DNA of 64,000 nucleotides from Oerskovia paurometabola. Lineage in GTDB: Bacteria > Actinomycetota > Actinomycetes > Actinomycetales > Cellulomonadaceae. Shown here piece after piece: positions 27,980 through 35,694 of the stretch (positions are counted from its first letter, which is position 1; each line of letters begins with the position of its first letter). The stretch is from NCBI RefSeq assembly GCF_016907365.1, contig NZ_JAFBBV010000001.1:1302001-1366000 (forward strand), in the 5' to 3' direction. The notes under the pieces were generated by a model, which was not told the DNA's origin, ran no database searches, and was given only the letters and a program-made list of their open reading frames with translations. The position numbers and the translations under genes were made by a program.

Positions 27980-29104
27980 GTGAGCAACGAGATCGAGATC
28001 GGTCGTGGCAAGCGCGGACGGCGCGCCTTCTCCTTCGACGACATCGCCGTGGTCCCCTCCCGGCGTACGCGTGACCCGGAGGACGTGTCGGTGGGGTGGC
28101 AGATCGACGCCTACCACTTCGACCTGCCGATCCTGGCGGCCCCCATGGACTCCGTCATGAGCCCGGCGACCGCGGTCGCCCTGGGCAACGCGGGCGGCCT
28201 GGGCGTGCTGGACCTCGAGGGCCTGTGGACGCGGTACGAGAACCCGGAGCCGATCCTCGCGGAGATCGCGACGCTCGACGCCCCGAGCGCGACGCGCCGC
28301 ATGCAGGAGGTGTACGCCGAGCCGATCAAGGCCGAGCTGATCACCCAGCGCCTCAAGGAGGTCCGGGAGTCGGGCGTCACGGTCGCGGGAGCCCTGTCGC
28401 CGCAGCGCACGCAGGAGTTCTACAAGACGGTCGTCGACGCCGGCGTGGACCTGTTCGTCATCCGTGGCACCACGGTCTCCGCAGAGCACGTCTCGGGCAA
28501 CGCCGAGCCGCTCAACCTCAAGCGCTTCATCTACGAGCTCGACGTCCCGGTCATCGTCGGTGGCGCGTCGACCTACACCGCGGCCCTGCACCTCATGCGC
28601 ACCGGAGCGGCCGGAGTCCTCGTGGGCTTCGGCGGCGGCGCGGCGCACACGACGCGTGTCAGCCTCGGTATCCACGCGCCCATGGCGACGGCCGTCGCGG
28701 ACGTCGCGGCCGCGCGTCGGGACTACCTCGACGAGTCGGGCGGCCGCTACGTGCACGTCATCGCCGACGGTGGCGTGGGGCACTCCGGCGACCTGGTCAA
28801 GGCCGTCGCGTGCGGCGCCGACGCCGTGATGCTCGGTGCTGCCCTGGCGCGCGCGACCGAGGCTCCGGGCAAGGGCTGGCACTGGGGCTCGGAGGCCCAC
28901 CACCCGCAGCTTCCTCGCGGCGAGCGCGTGAGCGTCGGCACGGCCGGCACGCTCGACGAGATCCTGTTCGGCCCGGGCCGCCAGGCCGACGGCACGCTCA
29001 ACCTCGTGGGTGCTCTCAAGCGCGCCATGGCCACGACGGGCTACTCGGACCTCAAGGAGTTCCAGCGCGTCGAGGTCGTCGTCTCGCCGTACCAGCCGCG
29101 CTGA
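27980..29104 (+). CDS. guaB3: GuaB3-family IMP dehydrogenase-related protein
   Basis: 374-residue IMPDH/GMP-reductase superfamily TIM barrel without CBS domains. It has FSFDDIAVVPSRRTRDPEDV, AAPMDSVMSPATAVALGNAGGLGV, VGFGGGAAHTTRVSLGIHAP and DGGVGHSGDLVKAVACGADAV typical blocks. The catalytic-loop cysteine position of IMPDH is occupied by a threonine-rich HTTR, a known trait of the GuaB3 group. Actinobacteria carry it beside true GuaB; its reaction is still debated. TATCCT (27968-27973) lies 6 bases before the GTG, so the mRNA is probably leaderless. The stop overlaps the next ATG (TGATG). Confidence 0.92.
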   Translation: MSNEIEIGRGKRGRRAFSFDDIAVVPSRRTRDPEDVSVGWQIDAYHFDLPILAAPMDSVMSPATAVALGNAGGLGVLDLEGLWTRYENPEPILAEIATLDAPSATRRMQEVYAEPIKAELITQRLKEVRESGVTVAGALSPQRTQEFYKTVVDAGVDLFVIRGTTVSAEHVSGNAEPLNLKRFIYELDVPVIVGGASTYTAALHLMRTGAAGVLVGFGGGAAHTTRVSLGIHAPMATAVADVAAARRDYLDESGGRYVHVIADGGVGHSGDLVKAVACGADAVMLGAALARATEAPGKGWHWGSEAHHPQLPRGERVSVGTAGTLDEILFGPGRQADGTLNLVGALKRAMATTGYSDLKEFQRVEVVVSPYQPR

Positions 29105-29661
29105 TGGCCCCGGGCCGCATCCGCGACGGGGTCGGGCTGACGAACGCCCTCGGCGCGGGCGCGCCCGCAGCCGTGCCCGACGCCGCCGCACCGCAGTCGC
29201 TGACCGTCGGCGGCGTCGCCTTCCACGAGATCACGGACGACGACGTCGAGCAGGTCGTCGCCCTCTGGGAGGCCTGCGGCCTCGCACGCCCGTGGAACGA
29301 CCCGCGCCTCGACGTGGCGGACGTCCGGACCGCTCCCTCCTCGACGATCCTCGTCGCGCGCACGGGCGCCCCGGGTGCCCCAGGCGCTCCGGGGCGCGAG
29401 GCGGGCGCGGTCGTCGCGACGGCCATGGCCGGGTTCGACGGGCACCGCGGCTGGATCTACTACGTCGCGGTGGCGCCCGACCTGCAGGGCACGGGGCTCG
29501 GTCGCGACGCGGTCGTCGCCGCGGAGGCCTGGCTCGCGGCGCAGGGCGTGCGCAAGGTGCGCCTCATGGTGCGCTCGACCAACACGCAGGTCCTGGGCTT
29601 CTACGAGCGGCTCGGGTACGCCGACACCGAGTGCACGGTCCTCGGCCGCGACCTCGTCTGA
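29104..29661 (+). CDS. GNAT-family N-acetyltransferase (YpeA-like)
   Basis: 185 residues. The acetyl-CoA loop VAPDLQGTGLGRDAVVAAEAWL is near 121-142, followed by VRLMVRSTNTQVLGFYERLGYADTE, like E. coli YpeA. Substrate unknown. The ATG overlaps the guaB3 stop by one base, indicating coupling; the first ~40 residues look non-conserved, so a later start such as the GTG at VGGVAFHEITDDDV is possible. A low-complexity GAPGAPGAPG insert lies near residue 90. Confidence 0.83.
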   Translation: MAPGRIRDGVGLTNALGAGAPAAVPDAAAPQSLTVGGVAFHEITDDDVEQVVALWEACGLARPWNDPRLDVADVRTAPSSTILVARTGAPGAPGAPGREAGAVVATAMAGFDGHRGWIYYVAVAPDLQGTGLGRDAVVAAEAWLAAQGVRKVRLMVRSTNTQVLGFYERLGYADTECTVLGRDLV

Positions 29662-29670
29662 GACGACGAA

Positions 29671-29736
29671 GGTGCCGAACCCGAGGTCGGTCGAGCAGCC
29701 GCGACGAGCTGCGTGACCGGCCTCGGGTTCGACACC
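29671..29736. terminator. Bidirectional hairpin between GNAT and SDR genes
   Basis: 22-bp stem with two mismatches, 29671-29692 against 29715-29736 (left arm begins GGTGCCGAACCCGAGG). It lies between converging stops at 29661 and 29748. No T run. Confidence 0.72.
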
Positions 29737-29747
29737 CGGGGGAACCG

Positions 29748-30509
29748 TCAGATGGTCGACCAGCCGCCGTCCGACATGAGGAGCACGCCGTTCACGTTGG
29801 CCGAGTCCTCGGAGAGCAGCCAGGTGATCGAGGCCGCGAGCTGCTCGGCGGTCGCGGGCTCGGGCACGGTCGCCTGCATGATCGGCCCGAGGCGCTTGGC
29901 GCCGAGCTCGGAGCGGAAGGGTGCCTCGATGTTGGTCGCGACGGCGCCCGGCGCCACGGCGTTGACGCGCACTCCTGCGGGGCCGTAGAAGAGCGCGGTG
30001 CTCTTGGTCAGGCCCACGACCGCGTGCTTCGACGTCGCGTACGGGGTGCCCGAGGCGCCCGCGCGCACGCTGGCCTCGCTCGCGACGTTGACGATCCGGC
30101 CGTGGCCGGCCTCGACCATCGCGGGCAGCACGGCGCGCATGAGCTTCATGGGCGCGGTCACGTTGATGCGCATGACGCGCTCCCACAGGGCGTCGTCGAT
30201 CTCGGCCGTGGGGACGAACGAGTCCATGATCCCGGCGTTGTTGACGAGGCCCGTGATGCGCCCCTCGCCGGCCTCGACGATGCTGGCGATCACGGCGTCG
30301 TCGGACACGTCGCCCACGATGGTCAGGAGGGGGGCTTCGCCGCTCTCGGCGACGAGTGCGGCGAGGCGGTCGGCGTCGAGGTCGCTCGCGATGACGCGTG
30401 CACCCTCGGCGAGGAGCCTGGTCGCGGTGGCCTTGCCGATGCCGGAGCCTGCGCCGGTGACGACGACGGTCGCGCCGGAGAATCGGTTCGGGATGGTCGA
30501 CGTGCTCAT
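29748..30509 (-). CDS. Short-chain dehydrogenase/reductase
   Basis: 253-residue classical SDR. NAD(P) motif TGAGSGIG near 18-25, NNAGIMDS near 89-96, and catalytic Tyr-Lys in PYATSKHAVVG near 154-164 with the preceding Ser in NVASEAS. Substrate unknown. ATG follows GGAAGGA. Divergent from a TetR regulator with a 95-base shared promoter region, so the pair is probably regulator and target. Confidence 0.87.
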   Translation of the reverse strand: MSTSTIPNRFSGATVVVTGAGSGIGKATATRLLAEGARVIASDLDADRLAALVAESGEAPLLTIVGDVSDDAVIASIVEAGEGRITGLVNNAGIMDSFVPTAEIDDALWERVMRINVTAPMKLMRAVLPAMVEAGHGRIVNVASEASVRAGASGTPYATSKHAVVGLTKSTALFYGPAGVRVNAVAPGAVATNIEAPFRSELGAKRLGPIMQATVPEPATAEQLAASITWLLSEDSANVNGVLLMSDGGWSTI

Positions 30510-30564
30510 GATGGGGGTCCTTCCGCCGGGTCGAGGTGCCTGGATGCGGCTCCTGCTACCTTTC

Positions 30565-30600
30565 TAACACTCAGTGCCATAAATATGTTTCGCGAGGAGA
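30565..30600. promoter_or_regulatory. SDR/TetR shared promoter region with candidate operator
   Basis: Imperfect palindrome TAACACTCAGTGCCA (30565-30579, core CACT-C-AGTG) is followed by the AT-rich TAAATA (30580-30585), the only AT-rich patch nearby and a candidate -10 for tetR. The tetR ribosome binding site GAGGAGA is at 30594-30600. Confidence 0.5.
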
Positions 30601-30604
30601 TGTG

Positions 30605-31219
30605 ATGTCGCAGACACCCGCACGCCGCGGCCGACCTGCCACGGTCGACCCGGCGCGCGTCGCCGCCACGGCTCTACGCCTGTTCACCGAGCGGGGCTTC
30701 GGCAACGTCACGATGGACGACGTCGCGAGCGCGTGCGGCGTCGGTCGGCGGACCCTCTTCCGCCTCTTCCCGTCGAAGGCCGCGATGGTCTGGGGCGGCT
30801 CGGGGGAGGCGCGCGACGCGATCGCCGACGTGCTCGGCGCGAGCAGCCCGGCGAGCCTGGCCGAGGCGCTCGACGTGGTGCGCGCCGCGTTCGTCGCGTC
30901 CTCGACCTTCCCCGACGACGCGCTCGAGGTCACGCGCCAACGGCTGCGGCTCATCGGGTCGGACGACGAGCTGCTCGCCTGGGGAACCTCGCGCATCGGC
31001 ACGTCGGCCGCGCTCGTCGAGTCGTTCCTGACCCGCGCCGAGGGCGGGCCCGAGCCGTCGCTGCGCGCCCGGTCGCTCGCCGCGGCGTGCTCGGCGGCCA
31101 ACTTCGCCGCGCTCGTCTGGTGGGCCGAGGCCGCCGCCGAGCGGGACCCGGCACAGGTCGTCGACGACGCCCTCGCCCACCTGCTCGACGGTGCGCGTAC
31201 CTGGGCGACGCAGGGCTGA
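30605..31219 (+). CDS. TetR-family transcriptional regulator
   Basis: 204 residues. N-terminal TetR helix-turn-helix at about 15-62 (VAATALRLFTERGFGNVTMD, GRRTLFRLFPSK), followed by an effector-binding helical domain. The RTLFRLFPSKAAMVW stretch is like the MftR branch. The ATG at 30605 follows GAGGAGA; an ATG farther upstream lacks support. Likely represses the divergent SDR gene and itself. Confidence 0.87.
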   Translation: MSQTPARRGRPATVDPARVAATALRLFTERGFGNVTMDDVASACGVGRRTLFRLFPSKAAMVWGGSGEARDAIADVLGASSPASLAEALDVVRAAFVASSTFPDDALEVTRQRLRLIGSDDELLAWGTSRIGTSAALVESFLTRAEGGPEPSLRARSLAAACSAANFAALVWWAEAAAERDPAQVVDDALAHLLDGARTWATQG

Positions 31220-31351
31220 ACGGGACGGCGCTGCCGGGCCGAGCCCCCCGCGTCGCCGCGGACCCGGGCGAGGCACGCCGGGCGAGACGTACCAAAGGGG
31301 ATTGTGTGAAGGATGTTCTGCCCGGGGGTACCGCCGCGTAACCTGTCACGC

Positions 31352-32977
31352 ATGGCAAGCGAAACACCGGACGGCAGCGCCGCCATCGACGGCCTCCTGG
31401 ACCCGGAGCACCCTTCCGCGACGTACGTGCTGGAGCCCGACGTCGTCGCTCCCCTCGTGGCCCGCGTCGTCACCTCCCACACGGCGGGCGAGCACCGCTC
31501 GGTCCTCCCGTTCACCGGGGCGCCGCTCGCATCGATCCCCCTGTCCTCGGTCGAGGACGTCGCGGTCGCGGTCGGACGGGCGCGTCGGGCGCAGCGCTCC
31601 TGGGCGCACACCACGGTCGCCGAGCGCTCCGCGGTGCTGCTGCGCTTCCACGACCTGGTCCTCGAGCGGCAGGCCGAGATCCTGGACCTGCTGCAGATGG
31701 AGACTGGCAAGTCGCGCCGCAGCGCGTTCGAGGAGGTCGGCGACATCGCCCAGGTCACGCGCCACTACGGCGTGCGGGCCGCGCACTACCTGGCAGAACG
31801 CCGTGTGGGCGGCATGCTCCCCGTCCTGACGCGCGCGAGCGTGCACCGTCGCCCGGTCGGCGTGGTCGGAGCCATCGCCCCCTGGAACTACCCGCTCACG
31901 CTGGCGCTCGCCGAGGCCCTGCCGGCCCTGGTCGCAGGCAACGCCGTGGTGGTCAAGCCGGATCCGCAGACCACGCTGACGGCCCTGTGGGCCGCCGAGG
32001 TCCTGGAGGAGGCCGGGCTGCCCGGTGACCTCCTGCTCGTCGTGGCAGGCGGCGGGGAGATCGGCGCGGCCCTGACGGGGCTCGTCGACCACATCGCGTT
32101 CACGGGTTCGACCGCGACGGGGCGCAAGGTCGCCGCGCAGGCGGGCGAGCGGCTCATCGGGACCACGCTCGAGCTCGGCGGCAAGAACCCCCTGTACGTC
32201 GCTGCGGACGCGCACGTCCCGTCCGCAGCCCAGGGCGCCGTGCGCGCGTGCTTCTCCAACAGCGGCCAGCTCTGCGTCTCGGTCGAGCGGCTGATCCTGC
32301 ACGAGGACGTCGCCGAGGAGTTCCTCGACGCGTTCGTCCCGCTCGTGCGCGAGCTCCGGCTCGGCACCGCGCTCGACTACTCGGTGGACATGGGCTCGCT
32401 CACGTCGCAGGCGCAGCTCGACCGCGTGGTCGCTCACGTCGACGACGCCCTGTCCCAGGGCGCCCGCGTGCTCGCCGGCGGCGTGCACCGCGCGGACATC
32501 GGCCCGTTCTTCTACGCGCCCACGGTCCTCGACCACGTGCCGCCCACGGCCGAGTGCGCGCGCGAGGAGACGTTCGGCCCGGTCGTCACGGTGACCCGCG
32601 TGCCCGACGACGCGGCCGCGATCCGGGCCATGAACGACTCGGACCTCGGGCTCAGCGCGAGCATCTGGACGCAGGACACCGCGCGCGGGCGCCGGCTCGC
32701 GGCGCAGGTCGAGGCCGGGGCCGTCAACATCAACGACGGCTACGCGTCGGCGTTCGGCTCGGTCGCGGCACCCATGGGCGGGTTCAAGAGCTCGGGTGTG
32801 GGGCGTCGGCACGGGCGCGAGGGGATCGAGGCGCTCACCGAGGCGCAGACGATCGTGGTCCAGCGCGGCGTCTCGCGCGGGTTGAGCTTCGACACCCTCT
32901 ATGCGCAGCCCGCCGACCGTGCGAGCCGCCTGCTCACGACCGCGTTCGCGGTCATGAAGAAGCTGCGCCTGCCCTAG
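31352..32977 (+). CDS. Aldehyde dehydrogenase, succinate-semialdehyde dehydrogenase type (GabD2-like)
   Basis: NAD(P)-dependent aldehyde dehydrogenase, 541 residues. Catalytic Cys308 in SNSGQLCVSVER and general base Glu274 in TLELGGKNPLY; the binding motif APWNYPLTLALAEALPALVAGNAVVVKPD is present. The overall pattern, including the C-terminal GRRHGREGIEALTEAQTI, matches actinobacterial succinate-semialdehyde dehydrogenases, but no GABA genes are nearby. TAACCT (31339-31344) ends 7 bases before the ATG. Its 3' end slightly overlaps an open frame of the SanA remnant on the other strand. Confidence 0.88.
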   Translation: MASETPDGSAAIDGLLDPEHPSATYVLEPDVVAPLVARVVTSHTAGEHRSVLPFTGAPLASIPLSSVEDVAVAVGRARRAQRSWAHTTVAERSAVLLRFHDLVLERQAEILDLLQMETGKSRRSAFEEVGDIAQVTRHYGVRAAHYLAERRVGGMLPVLTRASVHRRPVGVVGAIAPWNYPLTLALAEALPALVAGNAVVVKPDPQTTLTALWAAEVLEEAGLPGDLLLVVAGGGEIGAALTGLVDHIAFTGSTATGRKVAAQAGERLIGTTLELGGKNPLYVAADAHVPSAAQGAVRACFSNSGQLCVSVERLILHEDVAEEFLDAFVPLVRELRLGTALDYSVDMGSLTSQAQLDRVVAHVDDALSQGARVLAGGVHRADIGPFFYAPTVLDHVPPTAECAREETFGPVVTVTRVPDDAAAIRAMNDSDLGLSASIWTQDTARGRRLAAQVEAGAVNINDGYASAFGSVAAPMGGFKSSGVGRRHGREGIEALTEAQTIVVQRGVSRGLSFDTLYAQPADRASRLLTTAFAVMKKLRLP

Positions 32978-32984
32978 CGGCGGG

Positions 32985-33180
32985 GAGCGCCTCCGTGACC
33001 CCGAAGACCTCGCGCGCCCGCACGCACGTGTCGTGGGTGTCGAGTCCCGCGACGTCGCGCACGACGCGTTCCGCGGGTACGCCGTGCTCGACGAGCCAGT
33101 TCAGCATCGCGGTCGGCTCGTCGTAGTCCGCGCTCGAGCCGTCGCCGCTCACGAGGACGACCTCGACCGTACGCACGGTG
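32985..33180 (-). pseudogene. Remnant of a SanA/ElyC/YdcF-type (DUF218) gene
   Basis: The minus strand encodes EVVLVSGDGSSADYDEPTAM, then LVEHGVPAERVVRDVAGLD and THDTCVRAREVFGVTEAL. This is the middle of a SanA-like membrane protein thought to act in envelope barrier function. The N-terminal membrane helix and nucleotide-like first half, and the C-terminal QxxHxxRA part, are missing. A GTG near 33179 could start a product of about 75 residues ending at 32952, but it would lack any complete domain. It is squeezed between the dehydrogenase stop and the DUF4031-HD gene, so a deletion has probably joined the two flanks. Confidence 0.75.
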
Positions 33181-33214
33181 CGCCCCGGGGAGGTGTCGGT
33201 CGTCCCGGCCGCGC

Positions 33215-34231
33215 CTAGTGGTGCACGTCGCCGCCGTGCGCGTGACCGTGCGCGCCCGGACCCGCGAGCTCGGTCCGCAGGTTCTGCTCGGCACGCTCCT
33301 GCCAGCGGTCGCGTGCCAGCGGTGTCCGGAAGAGGGACGGGAGCGCGAGAAGCTGTCCGAGGACCGCGGCACGGCCCGCCGCGAACTGCTCGTCGGGCAC
33401 GTGGGCGTACTCGGTCCGCACCTGCCGGACGTAGCGGGCGTACCGGTCGGGCGCGCTGCCGAGGATCGCGAGGTCGGCGTCGCACACGAGCGCACCCGCG
33501 GCATCGTCGGGGGCCGGGTCGTGCGTGGCCGTGAGACGGACGAGCCGCGCGACCTCCGCGACGTCGTCGGGCGTCAGGCGCGCCCCGCCCGACGGGAGAG
33601 GCCCGTCACCGGTGAGCGGCGTCGTCGGGCCGGGGACGAGCCCGGACAGGCGTTCCACCGCGAGCGCGGCCGACGCCTCCTCGTCCTGCCCCGCGACACC
33701 CTCGTGGACCGCGTCGTGGAACCACAGGGCGAGCTGCGCGCGCAGCGACGTGCCCGACGGCGCAGGCTCCCCGGGAGAGGGCACGCCCGGCGAGCGGCCC
33801 TCCAGGACCGCGAGGGAGTCGAGCACGTGAGCCAGGTGCGCGGGCCCGTGATAGGCGCGGTGCGGCTCGTGCCAGCGGGCGACCAGGTCCTCACCCACCT
33901 CGGGCGCCCCCGGGACCCCCGGCAGCGTCGCGTCCCACCGTGCCAGCAGGGCCGCGGCCTTGGCCGCCGCCCGCTCGCGGGCCGGGACGCGCAGCCCCGA
34001 GGCCCGCAGCCGCACGATGAGCTCGCGCCCCGACACGTCCTGGGCCCCCGCGGCGACGCAGTCCGCGTGGCGCTCGGCCGGGACGTCGTAGTGGTCGAGG
34101 TCGAACGCGCGCCGACCCAGCCCCAGCCGCTCGGCGAAGCCGTGCAGCTCGTCGAGCGAGGAGTCCGAGACGAGGTGGGACCACGAGGTCCCGTGGGCCG
34201 GCCAGGTCGGCGGGTCGATGAGAAGAGCCAC
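33215..34231 (-). CDS. DUF4031 domain fused to an HD-family phosphohydrolase-like domain
   Basis: 338 residues. Residues 1-80 are DUF4031 (LLIDPPTWPAHGTSWSHLVS, FDLDHYDVPAERH). Residues ~105-320 look like an HD-type metal phosphohydrolase: YHGPAHLAHVLD near 124, ALWFHDAVHE near 164 (HD pair) and a distal VCDADLAILG near 246. The C-terminus is histidine-rich (HGHAHGGDVHH). Function unknown. The start GTG and a TAGGGT -10 six bases upstream both lie inside the ackA terminator hairpin. Confidence 0.8.
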   Translation of the reverse strand: MALLIDPPTWPAHGTSWSHLVSDSSLDELHGFAERLGLGRRAFDLDHYDVPAERHADCVAAGAQDVSGRELIVRLRASGLRVPARERAAAKAAALLARWDATLPGVPGAPEVGEDLVARWHEPHRAYHGPAHLAHVLDSLAVLEGRSPGVPSPGEPAPSGTSLRAQLALWFHDAVHEGVAGQDEEASAALAVERLSGLVPGPTTPLTGDGPLPSGGARLTPDDVAEVARLVRLTATHDPAPDDAAGALVCDADLAILGSAPDRYARYVRQVRTEYAHVPDEQFAAGRAAVLGQLLALPSLFRTPLARDRWQERAEQNLRTELAGPGAHGHAHGGDVHH

Positions 34232-34262
34232 GCCTCGACCCTAGAGGGTCGAGGCGTGGCTC
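34225..34262 (-). terminator. ackA terminator hairpin overlapping the start of the next gene
   Basis: Perfect 18-bp stem GAGCCACGCCTCGACCCT (34225-34242) with 34245-34262 and a 2-base loop. It follows ackA by 80 bases on the minus strand. The same DNA carries the GTG start (34231-34229) and a -10-like TAGGGT (34243-34238) of the downstream DUF4031-HD gene. Confidence 0.75.
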
Positions 34263-34341
34263 GGGTCGTGCGCGGGCAGTGCCGTGCGCGCGCACGTGCC
34301 GTCGCGCCGTGCTCGGGTGCGCGACGACGGCGGGGGAGAGG

Positions 34342-35694
34342 TCAGGACTCCTGCGGCGCCTCGGGCTCCTGGGCCGCCGCCGGCTCAGCGGGCGCTGCCG
34401 ATGCTGCCGACGCTGCGGGCGGGAACGTGACGGGCTTCCCGGCCTTCTCGGTCTCCTCCACGATCTCCACGCTCAGGCGGGCGATCGCGAGCTCCTCCAT
34501 GGTCGGCACGACCATGACCAGCGTGCTCGTCCAGTCGGGCGAGATGACGCGCGGCTCCTTGCTGCGGACCGCGTTGCGCCCCGGGTCGACCGCGATGCCG
34601 AGGCCCGCGAGGCCCTCGACGACCTGGGCGCGCACGATGTCGTCGTTCTCGCCCACACCGGCCGTGAACGCGATGACGTCGATACGGCCCAGCACGGCCA
34701 TGTACGCGCCGATGTACTTGCGCAACCGGTGGATGTACACGTCGAGCGCGAGCTTCGCGTCCTCGTTGCCGTCGGCGATCAGCTCGTGCAGCGCGCGGAA
34801 GTCGTTCTCGCCCGCGAGACCCTTGATGCCCGAACGCTTGTTGAACAGGTCGTCGAGCTCGTCGATCGACATGTTCGCGTTGCGCGCGAGGTGGAAGATC
34901 ACCGCGGGGTCGATGTCCCCGGTGCGGGTCCCCATGACCAGGCCCTCGAGCGGGGTCAGGCCCATCGAGGTGTCGACCGCGATGCCGCCGCGCACGGCCG
35001 AGGCCGACGCGCCGTTGCCGAGGTGCAGCACGATGATGTTGAGGTCCTGCAGCCGTCGGCCCAGGACCCGCGCGACCTTGCCCGACACGTAGTGGTGGCT
35101 CGTGCCGTGGAAGCCGTACCGGCGCACGCCGTACTTCTGCGCGGTCTCCTTCTCCAGGGCGTAGGTCGAGGCCGCCTCCGGGAGCGACGAGAAGAACGCC
35201 GTGTCGAACACCGCGACGTGCGGCACGTCGGGCAGGAGCTCGCGGGCGACCGAGATGCCCGTGACGTTCGCCGGGTTGTGCAGCGGTGCGAGGGGAGCCA
35301 GGTCGAGGATCTGACGCTCGACCTCGTCGTCCACCAGGACGGGACGGGAGAACTGGGCGCCACCGTGGACGACGCGGTGACCCACCGCGTACACGTTGGC
35401 GTCGGCGAGCCGCGGCCCGACCTCGTCGAACAGCGACAGCGCGATGCGCAGCGCCTCCGCATGGTCGCGGACGGGCTCCTCACGCGCGGTCGTGTTGCCC
35501 GCGAAGCGGTGCTTGATGACACCGTTCGACTCGCCGATGCGCTCGATGGTCCCCGCGGCGATGGCCTCGCCGCCGACCGGGTTGACGAGCTGGTACTTGA
35601 GCGAGGACGACCCCGAGTTCATCACGAGGACCGAGCCGTGCGCCCCGTACGCCGAGTACGGGTTCGAGCGCTCGTGCTCCGGGAGGACGGTCAT
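34342..35694 (-). CDS. ackA: Acetate kinase
   Basis: Converts acetyl phosphate and ADP to acetate and ATP. 450 residues. Motifs: MNSGSSSLKYQLV near 25-37, VGHRVVHGG near 105-113, FDTAFF, RRYGFHGTSHHYVS and GTRTGDIDPAVIFHL, all intact. About 25 N-terminal residues and an alanine/proline-rich tail of about 30 extend beyond the family's ~400. ATG 35694 overlaps the pta stop by 4 bases. Third gene of xfp-pta-ackA, so acetyl phosphate made by phosphoketolase is used directly for ATP formation. Confidence 0.96.
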   Translation of the reverse strand: MTVLPEHERSNPYSAYGAHGSVLVMNSGSSSLKYQLVNPVGGEAIAAGTIERIGESNGVIKHRFAGNTTAREEPVRDHAEALRIALSLFDEVGPRLADANVYAVGHRVVHGGAQFSRPVLVDDEVERQILDLAPLAPLHNPANVTGISVARELLPDVPHVAVFDTAFFSSLPEAASTYALEKETAQKYGVRRYGFHGTSHHYVSGKVARVLGRRLQDLNIIVLHLGNGASASAVRGGIAVDTSMGLTPLEGLVMGTRTGDIDPAVIFHLARNANMSIDELDDLFNKRSGIKGLAGENDFRALHELIADGNEDAKLALDVYIHRLRKYIGAYMAVLGRIDVIAFTAGVGENDDIVRAQVVEGLAGLGIAVDPGRNAVRSKEPRVISPDWTSTLVMVVPTMEELAIARLSVEIVEETEKAGKPVTFPPAASAASAAPAEPAAAQEPEAPQES

